Below are positions 25,093 through 33,054 of a DNA stretch of 64,000 nt, in pieces. Numbering within the stretch: the stretch's first letter is position 1; each line of letters begins with the position of its first letter. The translations under genes were made by a program, and so were the position numbers. The notes under the pieces were generated by a model. The model did no database searches. It was not told the DNA's origin and saw only the letters and a program-made list of their open reading frames with translations. This stretch comes from Amycolatopsis rifamycinica (GTDB lineage Bacteria > Actinomycetota > Actinomycetes > Mycobacteriales > Pseudonocardiaceae): positions 124,001 through 188,000 of the forward strand of contig NZ_JMQI01000062.1 of assembly GCF_000695625.1 (NCBI RefSeq). The letters are read 5' to 3'.

Positions 25093-25842
25093 ATGTTCAA
25101 GCGGCTCTTCGCCACGGTCGCGGCGCTCGTCGTCGCCTTGACCGTCAGTTCGCCGGCGAGCCCGGCCACCGCGGCGGGCAACCACACGGTGACGTTCGTC
25201 AACCACACCGGCCAGACCATCTGGCTGGGCAGCACCGTGAACGCCGACGGGTCGGTCAACTTCGCGAGCCTGCCGACGCTGGCCGACGGGCAGTCGGCGA
25301 CCGTCACGATTCCCGAAACGTCCGCGCCCGGCCACTGGCGGGGCAAGTTCTTCGCCCGCCAGGGGTGCACGGGCACCTCGGGGCGGGACTTCCACTGCCT
25401 GGTCGGCGACTGCGGCGTGTACGCCGACCACTGCGCGACCGGCGAGCAGCCGGCCAGCCTGGCCGAGTTCAACTTCGACACCGCCGACGGCCTCGCCCCG
25501 TGGTACGACGTCAGTTACGTCAACGCGTTCTCCGTCCCGATCACGATCGAGCCGGTCAACGCGGCGGTGCCGCCGGGTTCGGCGTCGTGCGGCACGGCGG
25601 GCTGCCCGGAGAACCTGCTGCCCTACTGCCCGGCCGCGAACCGGCAGTACTCCCCGTCCGGCACGCTGATCAACTGCGTGAACCCGAACCGCGACGCGCC
25701 CACGAGCTACAGCGACGCGATCAAGTCGCACTGCCCCAAGGCGTACGCGTGGTCCAAGCAGGACACCGAGCCGGGCAACCAAACGATGTACCAGTGCGCC
25801 TCCTGCACCGGCTTCACCATCACCTTCCACCGCGCTTCCTAG
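25093..25842 (+). CDS. Secreted thaumatin-like protein
   Basis: A 249-residue exported protein with a signal peptide (residues 1-28). Thaumatin features are VTFVNHTGQTIWLGS at the mature N-terminus, HWRGKFFARQGC, FHCLVGDCGVY, SLAEFNFDTADGLAPWYDVSYVNAF (in parts), SCGTAGC and a closing TGFTITFHRAS. Eleven cysteines fit a disulfide-rich fold. Plant homologues (PR-5) are antifungal or bind beta-1,3-glucan. It ends the operon and is followed by a strong terminator. Membrane-active or glucan-binding roles are inferred from the family only. Confidence 0.88.
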   Translation: MFKRLFATVAALVVALTVSSPASPATAAGNHTVTFVNHTGQTIWLGSTVNADGSVNFASLPTLADGQSATVTIPETSAPGHWRGKFFARQGCTGTSGRDFHCLVGDCGVYADHCATGEQPASLAEFNFDTADGLAPWYDVSYVNAFSVPITIEPVNAAVPPGSASCGTAGCPENLLPYCPAANRQYSPSGTLINCVNPNRDAPTSYSDAIKSHCPKAYAWSKQDTEPGNQTMYQCASCTGFTITFHRAS

Positions 25843-25846
25843 CGGC

Positions 25847-25890
25847 GACGCCGGGACACGGGCGGTGATCGCCGTCCGTGTCCCGGCGTC
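25847..25890 (+). terminator. Terminator of the PR-like operon
   Basis: A perfect 15-bp stem (arms 25847-25861 and 25876-25890) with a smaller hairpin in its loop, starting four bases after the thaumatin-like gene. Confidence 0.88.
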
Positions 25891-26025
25891 CGTGTCCCCG
25901 CGTCCGCCCGGCGCCGGTTCGCGGCGTGGACCGGCAACGACCCGTTCAGGTCGCCGGACGTCATGGACGACGTCGGTACCGGGGTGAGCGCGGGCCCGTT
26001 CTACGATCGCCCGCGGAGGTGGGGC

Positions 26026-27903
26026 GTGGAGCCGTTGGGTCCGGGTGAGCCGGCGCAGGTGGGGCGCTACCGGCTGCTCGCCGCGGTCGGTGAGGGCGGG
26101 ATGGGGCGCGTGCTGCTCGGGGTCGCTCCCGACGGCAGGCTGGCCGCCGTCAAGCTGGTCCACCGCGGCTTCGCGCACGATCCCGGGTTCCGCGAACGGT
26201 TCCGCCGCGAGGTCGAGGTTTCCCGGCTGGTCTCGGGCGCCTACACCGCGGCGGTGATGGACGCCGACCCGCACGCGCCGATCCCGTGGCTGGCCTCGGT
26301 CTTCGTCGCCGGCCCTTCGCTGCAGGAAGCCGTCGACGCGACCGGGCCGCTCCCGTCGCCCGCGGTGCGGCACCTGGCCGCCGGGCTGGCGTCCGCGCTC
26401 ATGGGCATCCACCGGGCCGGGCTGGTGCACCGGGACCTCAAGCCGGGCAACGTCCTGCTCGCCGACGACGGCCCGCGCGTCATCGACTTCGGCATCGCCC
26501 GCGCCGCCGAAGGCAGCACCGACCTGACCCACACCGGGGTCATCCTCGGGTCGCCGGCGTTCATGTCGCCGGAGCAGGCGGACGGGCGGCCGCTGACCCC
26601 GGCGAGCGACGTCTTCTCCCTCGGCGCGCTCCTCGTCCTCGCGGCCACCGGACGCAGTCCCTTCGCCGGGGCGTCGGCTCCGCAGTCGCTGTACAACGTC
26701 GTCCACACGCACCCGGACCTGCGGGCCCTTCCGCCCGAGATCCGCGCCCTCGCCGAACCGTGCCTCGCGAAGGACCCGGCCCGGCGGCCGACGCCGGCGC
26801 AGCTGCTCGAGCTCCTCGGGCCGCTGCCGCCGGTCCAGCGGCCATGGCCGCCGGCCGTGCACGCGCTGATCGCCCGCCACGGGGACCAGGTGGCGGCCGT
26901 CGTGGCCAAGCCGCCGAAGCCGCGGCAGCGGGGCCGGCGGATCGCGCTCGCCGCCGCGGCCGCCACGGTGGTCGTGGCCGGCACGATCACCGCGGTCGCC
27001 CTGCTGAACGGCGACGGTGGCGCGACCGCCGCCCCGGCGAGCAACCCGGCCCCACCCCCGGTGACGACGTCCGCGCCGAACCCGGACCCGCTGGGCCCGG
27101 ACAAGCTGCGCGGGGTCGACCCGTGCCAGGTGCTGCCGTCGGTGCCCGGGATCGGGAAGCTCACCCCGCAGGGCGAAGTCCAGTTCTTCTCCTGCACCTT
27201 CCAGACCGCGCAGCGCCAGTGGATGCAGCTGACGATCGGCGGCCCGTCGCCCGCCAGGGGCACGCCGGCCGGGGAGCTGAACGGCCTGCCGCTCAACCTC
27301 GACGTCAAGAGCAGCGGCTGCACGGCCTCGGTGCCGGTCGTGGACCGCCCCGCCGCCACCATCGGCGTCGAGGCCGGCGACCTCGGGGTGGGGAAGTTCG
27401 CCCAGCCGTGCGACGCCGCGAAGTCCGCGCTCACCGAAACGCTGAACCGCCTGCGCGCCGGGAGCGTTTCCGCCGCGCCGCCGGGAAGCCTCGCGCCGGT
27501 CGACCCCTGCGGCCTCGTCGCCACCGCGACCGCCCAGCGGATCGCCGGCCCGATCACCAAGGTGGAACCCCGCGGGCTGCACGAGTGCCGCTGGACCGCC
27601 GGCGGCGAGCTCAGCGTGAACCTCGAACGGGGGCGCCCGCCCGTCGCGGCGAAGGACGGCTCCTACGACGCGGCCGGCACCGTCGACCTCGGCGGGCTCA
27701 CCGCGTACTTCACCGCGGACCGGATCAACCCCGCGTCGGTCGACTGCACCGTGACCTGGCCGCACCGGCCGGTCGGCGAACAAGCCTCGGAGAACGTCAT
27801 CGTCCAGTACACCACTTCCGCCAGCACGCTCACCATCGAGCAGACCTGCCGCCACGTCCAGGACTTCGCCAAAGCGGCCCGGCCCGGGCTGCCGAAGCCG
27901 TGA
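26026..27903 (+). CDS. Receptor-type Ser/Thr protein kinase (first of tandem pair)
   Basis: A 625-residue PknB-type kinase. The kinase domain lies at residues ~15-280: glycine loop GEGGMG, Lys43 in AAVKL, HRDLKPGN with Asp137, DFG at 154-156, and SPEQ. A transmembrane helix near residue 315 (IALAAAAATVVVAGTITAVALL) leads to an outer region with two similar modules, each opening DPC (GVDPCQVL, then PVDPCGLV) and holding a later Cys, resembling DUF3558-type domains. GGAGGTG precedes GTG 26026; an ATG at 25963 is less likely. Its stop overlaps the next kinase start by GTGA. It probably senses an envelope signal. Confidence 0.9.
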   Translation: MEPLGPGEPAQVGRYRLLAAVGEGGMGRVLLGVAPDGRLAAVKLVHRGFAHDPGFRERFRREVEVSRLVSGAYTAAVMDADPHAPIPWLASVFVAGPSLQEAVDATGPLPSPAVRHLAAGLASALMGIHRAGLVHRDLKPGNVLLADDGPRVIDFGIARAAEGSTDLTHTGVILGSPAFMSPEQADGRPLTPASDVFSLGALLVLAATGRSPFAGASAPQSLYNVVHTHPDLRALPPEIRALAEPCLAKDPARRPTPAQLLELLGPLPPVQRPWPPAVHALIARHGDQVAAVVAKPPKPRQRGRRIALAAAAATVVVAGTITAVALLNGDGGATAAPASNPAPPPVTTSAPNPDPLGPDKLRGVDPCQVLPSVPGIGKLTPQGEVQFFSCTFQTAQRQWMQLTIGGPSPARGTPAGELNGLPLNLDVKSSGCTASVPVVDRPAATIGVEAGDLGVGKFAQPCDAAKSALTETLNRLRAGSVSAAPPGSLAPVDPCGLVATATAQRIAGPITKVEPRGLHECRWTAGGELSVNLERGRPPVAAKDGSYDAAGTVDLGGLTAYFTADRINPASVDCTVTWPHRPVGEQASENVIVQYTTSASTLTIEQTCRHVQDFAKAARPGLPKP

Positions 27904-29699
27904 AGCCGCTGCAGCCGGGCGAGGCCCGGCACGCCGGCCGGTACCGCCTGGTCGCCGAACTCGGCGAGGGCGGCATGGGCCGCGTCCTGCTCGGAGTCGC
28001 CCCGGACGGCCGCCTGGTCGCCCTCAAGCAGGTGCACGCGGAGTTCGCGCGCAACACCCACTTCCGCAGCCGGTTCCGGCAGGAAGTGCTGGCCTCGCAA
28101 CGGGTTTCGGGAGCGTTCACGGCGGCGGTCATGGACGCCGACGCGGACGCCGAAACGCCGTGGCTCGCTTCGGTGTTCGTCACCGGGCCGTCGCTGAAGG
28201 AAGCTGTCGAAGCGACCGGACCGCTGCCGGTCGAGGCGGTGCGCCGGCTCGCCGCCGGCCTGGCGACCGCGCTGATCGAGATCCACCGGGCCGGGCTGAT
28301 CCACCGCGACCTCAAGCCCGGCAACGTGCTGCTGACCGGGGACGGCTCGCGGGTGATCGACTTCGGCATCGCCCGCGCCACCGAGGGCGGCGCCGACCTC
28401 ACCGGCACCGGCGGCATCGTCGGCTCCCCCGCGTTCATGTCCCCCGAGCAGGCCGAAAGCCGCCCCCTGACCCCGGCGAGCGACGTCTTCTCCCTCGGCG
28501 GCCTGCTGGTGATGGCGGCGACCGGCCGCGGCCCGTTCACCGGCTCGACGACGGCGCAGCTGCTCTACAACGTCGTGCACGCCGCCCCCGACCTGACCGG
28601 GCTGCCGCCCGAAATCCGGACCCTCGTCGAGCCGTGCCTGGCCAAGGACCCCGCCCGGCGGCCGTCGCCGCAGCGGATCCTCGATTTCCTCGGCCCGGTG
28701 GCACCCGGGACGCGGCCGTGGCCGGACGCGGTGCACCGGCTGATCGAAGCGCAGGACACCGCGGTCCGCACCGCGCTGTCCTGGCCGGCGCCGGTGCCAC
28801 TGCCCCCGCCGCCCCGCCGTCGCCGCTGGTTCCCGGTCGTGGCCGCGCTGGCCGCCGTCGCCGCACTCGCCGTGGGCAGCCTGGTGGCGGTGCTGGCCAC
28901 GAGGGCCGGTGCGGATGCGCCGACCGCGGGCGCGAACCTGGACCCGACGAGCCTGGAAACGCTGCGGCGCACGGATCCGTGCAAGGTGCTCAACGACGTC
29001 AGCGTCCAGGACGCGGGCAAGCTGAGCGCCGTCCCGGATTCGGGGTACTTCGACCGCTGCGATTACCGCACGAAGTCCGGCGAACGGATCTCGATCAAGC
29101 TCGGCGACGAGATCTACGTCGAGGGCGGCAGGCCGGCCGAGGACCTCGACGGCCGTCCGGTGCTGTTCACCGAGATCAGCGGCAGCACCTGCGACGCCAG
29201 CGTCCAGGTTCCCGCGCAGCCGGAACTGGGCGTGACAGCGCTGGCCGAGACGTGCGGCCTGGCGAAGACCACCCTCGCCAAGGTCCTCGACCGCGTCCGC
29301 GGCGGCGCCGCATACGACCTCCCGCCCGGCACGCTGCTCGCGTCGGACCCGTGCACGGTGCTCGACAAGACCGCGGTGGCGCCCGTGCTCGGCCCGGTCC
29401 GCGAGGTCAAGCTCAACCGGCTGCGCGAGTGCGAGTGGACGGCGGCGACATCCCTGCGGCTGACCTTCGACAAGGGGTATTCCAGCGTGCCGGACGACGG
29501 CAGCCCCGTCGACCTCGGCGGCGTCACCGGCACGCGCCACCCGACCGGCGACAGCTGCGCGGTGTCGTGGAACCACCGCCAGTTCGACGCCAAGCGCACG
29601 GAACACATCCGGATCTTCGCCTCGAAAACCGGCGGCGGCGCCTGCGACACGGCGGTGGCGTTCGGCAAGCTGCTGGTGGGGAAACTGCCGAAGGCTTGA
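27900..29699 (+). CDS. Receptor-type Ser/Thr protein kinase (second of tandem pair)
   Basis: A 599-residue paralogue of the preceding kinase. The first ~140 residues align without gaps, with Lys43 and Asp137 in identical positions; DFG and SPEQ are present. A transmembrane helix (VVAALAAVAALAVGSLVAVLA) is followed by two DPC-type outer modules (RTDPCKVL, ASDPCTVL), each with paired cysteines. The outer regions diverge much more than the kinase domains, which fits duplication followed by a change of ligand. The GTG at 27900 overlaps the upstream stop, so translation is coupled. Confidence 0.9.
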   Translation: MKPLQPGEARHAGRYRLVAELGEGGMGRVLLGVAPDGRLVALKQVHAEFARNTHFRSRFRQEVLASQRVSGAFTAAVMDADADAETPWLASVFVTGPSLKEAVEATGPLPVEAVRRLAAGLATALIEIHRAGLIHRDLKPGNVLLTGDGSRVIDFGIARATEGGADLTGTGGIVGSPAFMSPEQAESRPLTPASDVFSLGGLLVMAATGRGPFTGSTTAQLLYNVVHAAPDLTGLPPEIRTLVEPCLAKDPARRPSPQRILDFLGPVAPGTRPWPDAVHRLIEAQDTAVRTALSWPAPVPLPPPPRRRRWFPVVAALAAVAALAVGSLVAVLATRAGADAPTAGANLDPTSLETLRRTDPCKVLNDVSVQDAGKLSAVPDSGYFDRCDYRTKSGERISIKLGDEIYVEGGRPAEDLDGRPVLFTEISGSTCDASVQVPAQPELGVTALAETCGLAKTTLAKVLDRVRGGAAYDLPPGTLLASDPCTVLDKTAVAPVLGPVREVKLNRLRECEWTAATSLRLTFDKGYSSVPDDGSPVDLGGVTGTRHPTGDSCAVSWNHRQFDAKRTEHIRIFASKTGGGACDTAVAFGKLLVGKLPKA

Positions 29700-29723
29700 C
29701 TCAATGAGTGTGTCCGTCCGGAC

Positions 29724-30599
29724 TCATCGCGTCGTGATGTCGACGCGGATGCCGTCTCCGGCCGGGACGACGTAGACGGCGTCGCTCCCTTTGCGCCAGC
29801 CGGCGGCGACCAGTACGTACCGCTCCGAAGTCTGGGTCAGGGAAACCAGGCCGGAGTAGCGGAAGTGGTACTTCGTCCGGTCCTGCTCCAGCGTGTCCAC
29901 GGTGATCCCCGGTCCGGTGATGGACAGGCGCTCGGCGCTGTAGAGCGTCACGGACGGCCGGTTGCGCAAGCCGGCCGCGATGCTGCGTGCCACGTCCTGA
30001 CCGGTCGCCTGGGCGTACAGGGCGACGCTCCACAGCAGGCCGAGCAAGGCCAGCCCGGTCAGCAGCAGTCCACGGAGCCCGGGGGTCCGCGGCGGCACCC
30101 GCCGGTCCGGCCGGTGCCCGCAAGCGCGCAGGTGGTCCGCGTAGGACAGCAGGCAGGCCGCGGCGAGCAGGGACAACGGCAGTGCCACGCCGAGGGCGTT
30201 GCCGACTGCCACCGGCAGCAGCAACCCGGTCACCGCGACCCCCATCAGCAGGACGCCGCCGACTCGGGCGACGAGAATCGTGGCGTCGGCCATGCGCCGG
30301 CGGCGGGTCGACGGTGTCGCGCGGGCGGCCGGCCCGAGGACCGTGCGATGCAGGGCCGCCGCGCCGAGGGCGGCGATGCCGCTGCCGATCAGCGGCAGGA
30401 AGGCCGAGTTGATGCTGCGCAGGGCGTAGTCGGCCGTGCCGTAGCCGAGCAGCCCGGTGTCGACGCCGAAATAGGACCAGGTGGCTTGGCTGCGGACCCA
30501 GCCGAAGTAGTACAGCAGCGCGGAAATCAGCACCGTCTGGGACAGCACGGTGGTCGCACGGGTCCAGAGCACCGAGGACGGAGCGGCGACGTCGGTCAC
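29724..30599 (-). CDS. Multi-pass membrane protein of unknown function
   Basis: A 291-residue protein with about five predicted membrane segments in the first 200 residues (TVLISALLYYFGWV, FLPLIGSGIAALGAAAL, VGGVLLMGVAVTGLLL, ALPLSLLAAACLLSYA, GLLLTGLALLGLLWSVALYA). A ~90-residue soluble C-terminal domain follows (SVTLYSAERLSI, then RYSGLVSLTQTSERYVLV). No family is recognised. Its ATG overlaps the stop of the upstream secreted protein gene (ATGA), and its stop faces the second kinase gene, 24 bases away. A role with the kinases is only a guess from position. Confidence 0.75.
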   Translation of the reverse strand: MTDVAAPSSVLWTRATTVLSQTVLISALLYYFGWVRSQATWSYFGVDTGLLGYGTADYALRSINSAFLPLIGSGIAALGAAALHRTVLGPAARATPSTRRRRMADATILVARVGGVLLMGVAVTGLLLPVAVGNALGVALPLSLLAAACLLSYADHLRACGHRPDRRVPPRTPGLRGLLLTGLALLGLLWSVALYAQATGQDVARSIAAGLRNRPSVTLYSAERLSITGPGITVDTLEQDRTKYHFRYSGLVSLTQTSERYVLVAAGWRKGSDAVYVVPAGDGIRVDITTR

Positions 30600-30895
30600 G
30601 GGGTGGGTGGGGGCGCGGTCACCTCAGTGGTGTCCGGTTGGCCGGGGGTGCCGGTCGGGGTACCGGTCGGCTCCGGGATCAGCGGTGTCGTCGGCTCCGG
30701 CGCGGGCGCGACGTCGGAAGAGCTCACCTCGCCGGACGCTGTCGTGCTCGAGCCCGCGCCCGCGGTGTCCCCGCCCACGGCAGGCGCCGGGACCGACGAC
30801 GAAGGACCGGTCCGCTCGTCGACGCAGCTTTCGGCGGTCAGCAACGGCAACAGCAGCAGGCCGGCCGCCACACCGACCGTTCGCAGGCTTGTCAT
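30596..30895 (-). CDS. Secreted Pro/Thr/Ser-rich low-complexity protein
   Basis: A 99-residue protein. A hydrophobic signal (TVGVAAGLLLLPLLTAESC) is followed by ~75 residues almost free of aromatic residues and rich in Ser, Thr, Pro, Gly and Ala. It is probably an exported disordered protein, or a lipoprotein if the Cys at residue 24 is lipidated, although the lipobox is weak. The ATGA overlap with the membrane protein gene implies co-translation. No function is known. Confidence 0.62.
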   Translation of the reverse strand: MTSLRTVGVAAGLLLLPLLTAESCVDERTGPSSSVPAPAVGGDTAGAGSSTTASGEVSSSDVAPAPEPTTPLIPEPTGTPTGTPGQPDTTEVTAPPPTP

Positions 30896-31031
30896 CGGAG
30901 AGTCCCCTCGACGTCCGGCTCGCCGGGGAAGTCGTTCGCGGGTGAGACATCGTCACAGGCGGGGAGCACAATCAGCCGAATGGCGCAAGAACGCGAGTTC
31001 GGGCCCGGGCGGGCCGTGGATCAGGGCGTGT

Positions 31032-31068
31032 CCTGGCTGCGGTGCCCGCGGTCGGCACCGCAGCCAGG
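31032..31068 (-). terminator. Terminator of the cellulase gene
   Basis: A perfect 15-bp stem (arms 31032-31046 and 31054-31068) with a 7-base loop, six bases past the cellulase stop on the minus strand. Confidence 0.88.
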
Positions 31069-31073
31069 GTCGG

Positions 31074-32681
31074 TCACGTGGTGCAGGCCGCCGCGTTGAG
31101 CGTGACGGCGGACGGTGCGCCCGACGTGCCGTTGGCGGTGAAGCCGAGCGATACCGCCGCTCCCGCGGCCAGGGACGGGCTGTAGGTCGGCGCGGTCACG
31201 GTGACCTTGGTGCCGCTCTGGGTGAAGGTGCCGTTCCAGCCGCTGGCGATGGTGGCTCCGGCGGGCAGGGTGAACACGACCTTCCACGGATTGGCGGCGC
31301 TCGTCGCGGTGTTGGTCACCGTCAGCGTGCCCTGGAAACCGCCCTGCCAGGAATTGTCCAGGTTCCACGCCGTCTGGCAGCCGCCGGTGCCGCCGCCGGT
31401 CGTGGGGGTCGTGGGGGTGGTGGGGGTGGTCGTCGTCGGGTCGGGCCCGCCGCCGGCCGGCGGGATGAGGTAGGGCTGGAGGATGCTCTGCTTCGCCTGG
31501 TTGACCGTGGTCCAGTCGTCGTTGAGGATGCCGCCCGTGTCGCCGGAGTTGGGGTTCCACGACCAGTAGGTGAACGAGATGCCGTTGACGCCGGTCCCGG
31601 TGTAGGCCATCAGCTTTTCGAGCCACACCTTGTCGACCGGGTTCGCCAGCGTGGTGCCGAACTCACCCATCATCAGCGGTGCGATGTTCTGCTTGTACAG
31701 GTAGCCCCAGTACTTGTCCCAGATCGCGGTCATGTTCGCCGGGTAGTCGGGAGCGCTGAACCACGGCTGGTTGTAGACCGAGGTGGCGTACTCGTGCGGG
31801 GAGTACACCAGCCGGCCGGGCACGGACAGGCGTACCGGGAACTCGCCGGCCTTCGACAGGTTTCCGCCCCACCAGCCGCAGTCCTCGTCGTTGGACGGGT
31901 CACCGTCCCACACGTTCGACAGCCCGCCGCTCGGGCAGCTCACGCCCTCGACGAAGATCAGCCAGTTCGGTTGCACGCCCAGGATCGCGTTGCCCGCGCG
32001 TTCGGCGGCCAGCCGCCAGTCGCGGGCGGTGTCGCCGCAGCCCCAGCACGCGCCGGTCGCGGCCGGGTTGGTGCCCTCGGCGTGCGGCTCGTTGTGCAGG
32101 TCCGCGCCGATGACCGTGGTGTTGCCCGCGTAGTGCTGGGCGAGCGTCTTCCAGTCGGTGATCCAGGTGCTCTCCGGGACGCCCGCGGTGTACCAGAGCG
32201 CGGTCTGCCCCGCGCTGGTCGGCCGGTGCCGGTCGAGGATGACGCGCATTCCTTTTTGGCCCGCGTAGCCGATCACCTTGTCGAGGATCTGCAGCGGCGA
32301 AAGCCCGATCAGATCGGGGTTGGTGTAGTCGTTGATCCCGGTGGCCTTGGCATCGGGTTTCAGCGCGTCGTCGGAGAACGGCACGCGCAGCGTGTTGTAG
32401 CCCAGCTGAGCCATCTGGTCGAGCTGCTGGCGCCAGGTGCGGCTGGACCACAGGCCGTGGAAGGTCTTGTTGTCGGTCTCCATCCCGAACCAGTTGATGC
32501 CGGTCAGCCGAACCGTCGCGCCCGTGCTGTCCAGGATCTTGTTGCCGCTGGTGTGCAGGTATCCGCTACCCGTACCGCTTGCCGCCGCGGCGATCTGACC
32601 GGTCGCGCCGAAGGCGACCAACCCGCTCGCGGCCACGACAGCCGCGGCCAGCGCGCCGAACGCCTTTCTCCACTGCGTCAT
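31074..32681 (-). CDS. Secreted GH5 cellulase with CBM2 cellulose-binding domain
   Basis: A 535-residue exported endoglucanase-type enzyme. The signal peptide covers residues 1-37. The GH5 domain spans ~40-425, with predicted acid/base Glu198 in DLHNEPHA and nucleophile Glu340 in MMGEFGTTL. A Thr/Pro linker (PTTPTTPTTGGG) leads to a C-terminal CBM2 (~435-535) with the usual terminal cysteines and surface tryptophans (AWNLDNSWQGGF, SGWNGTF). AAAGGAGAG precedes ATG 32681. A perfect CebR box lies 29 bases upstream of the start, so cellulose and cellobiose induction is expected. A terminator ends the gene. Confidence 0.92.
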   Translation of the reverse strand: MTQWRKAFGALAAAVVAASGLVAFGATGQIAAAASGTGSGYLHTSGNKILDSTGATVRLTGINWFGMETDNKTFHGLWSSRTWRQQLDQMAQLGYNTLRVPFSDDALKPDAKATGINDYTNPDLIGLSPLQILDKVIGYAGQKGMRVILDRHRPTSAGQTALWYTAGVPESTWITDWKTLAQHYAGNTTVIGADLHNEPHAEGTNPAATGACWGCGDTARDWRLAAERAGNAILGVQPNWLIFVEGVSCPSGGLSNVWDGDPSNDEDCGWWGGNLSKAGEFPVRLSVPGRLVYSPHEYATSVYNQPWFSAPDYPANMTAIWDKYWGYLYKQNIAPLMMGEFGTTLANPVDKVWLEKLMAYTGTGVNGISFTYWSWNPNSGDTGGILNDDWTTVNQAKQSILQPYLIPPAGGGPDPTTTTPTTPTTPTTGGGTGGCQTAWNLDNSWQGGFQGTLTVTNTATSAANPWKVVFTLPAGATIASGWNGTFTQSGTKVTVTAPTYSPSLAAGAAVSLGFTANGTSGAPSAVTLNAAACTT

Positions 32682-32709
32682 CTGCTCTCCTTTGAGCAAT
32701 AACCGATTT

Positions 32710-32725
32710 CTGGGAGCGCTCCCAG
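32710..32725. promoter_or_regulatory. CebR operator of the cellulase gene
   Basis: A perfect 16-bp palindrome containing TGGGAGCGCTCCCA (32711-32724), identical to the CebR consensus of actinomycetes, where a LacI-family repressor releases DNA on binding cello-oligosaccharides. Confidence 0.9.
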
Positions 32726-32876
32726 ACAGAAGGGTAGCGAACGCGGGCACCCTGTCAAGAGTGCCCGCCACCAATGACCGGTTCGCCCGTCCGGCCGATT
32801 GACCGCAATTCCCTACGACGCGAAGATTCCCGCCCCCGCGACCGGGCGCCGCCGCGCTCCCCTCCGCAGGAAATCC

Positions 32877-33033
32877 CTACCGCACCACAGCCGGGGTCCG
32901 CCGGAGATCCAGCAGGTACCGCGCCAGCTCGGCGACCGTGGGCCGGCCGAAGACGACGGTGGCCGGCAAGTCGATGCCCGACAACGCCGTCAGACGGGTG
33001 CGCAGCTCGATCGCCCGCACCCCGTCCGTTCGG
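32877..33033 (-). pseudogene. Remnant of a polyketide/peptide synthase carrier-protein domain
   Basis: The minus-strand frame ending at the TAG at 32877 encodes about 47 residues matching the C-terminal half of an acyl/peptidyl carrier domain: VRAIELRTRL, LTALSGIDLPATVVFGRPT and VAELARYLLDL. The preceding LGxDS phosphopantetheine site is gone; the frame begins around DGVRAIEL (GTG 33020). No other synthase module remains in the window. It lies in the 373-base gap between the cellulase and DUF6351 genes and is probably debris from a lost megasynthase. Confidence 0.65.
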
Positions 33034-33054
33034 CAACAAGACTGCCCCGGGTGA

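Noticed and set aside
26286..29699. A frame joining both kinase genes into one 1,137-residue protein
   Set aside because: Its first half is an out-of-frame reading of kinase 1; only the second half is real kinase 2, which has its own coupled GTG.
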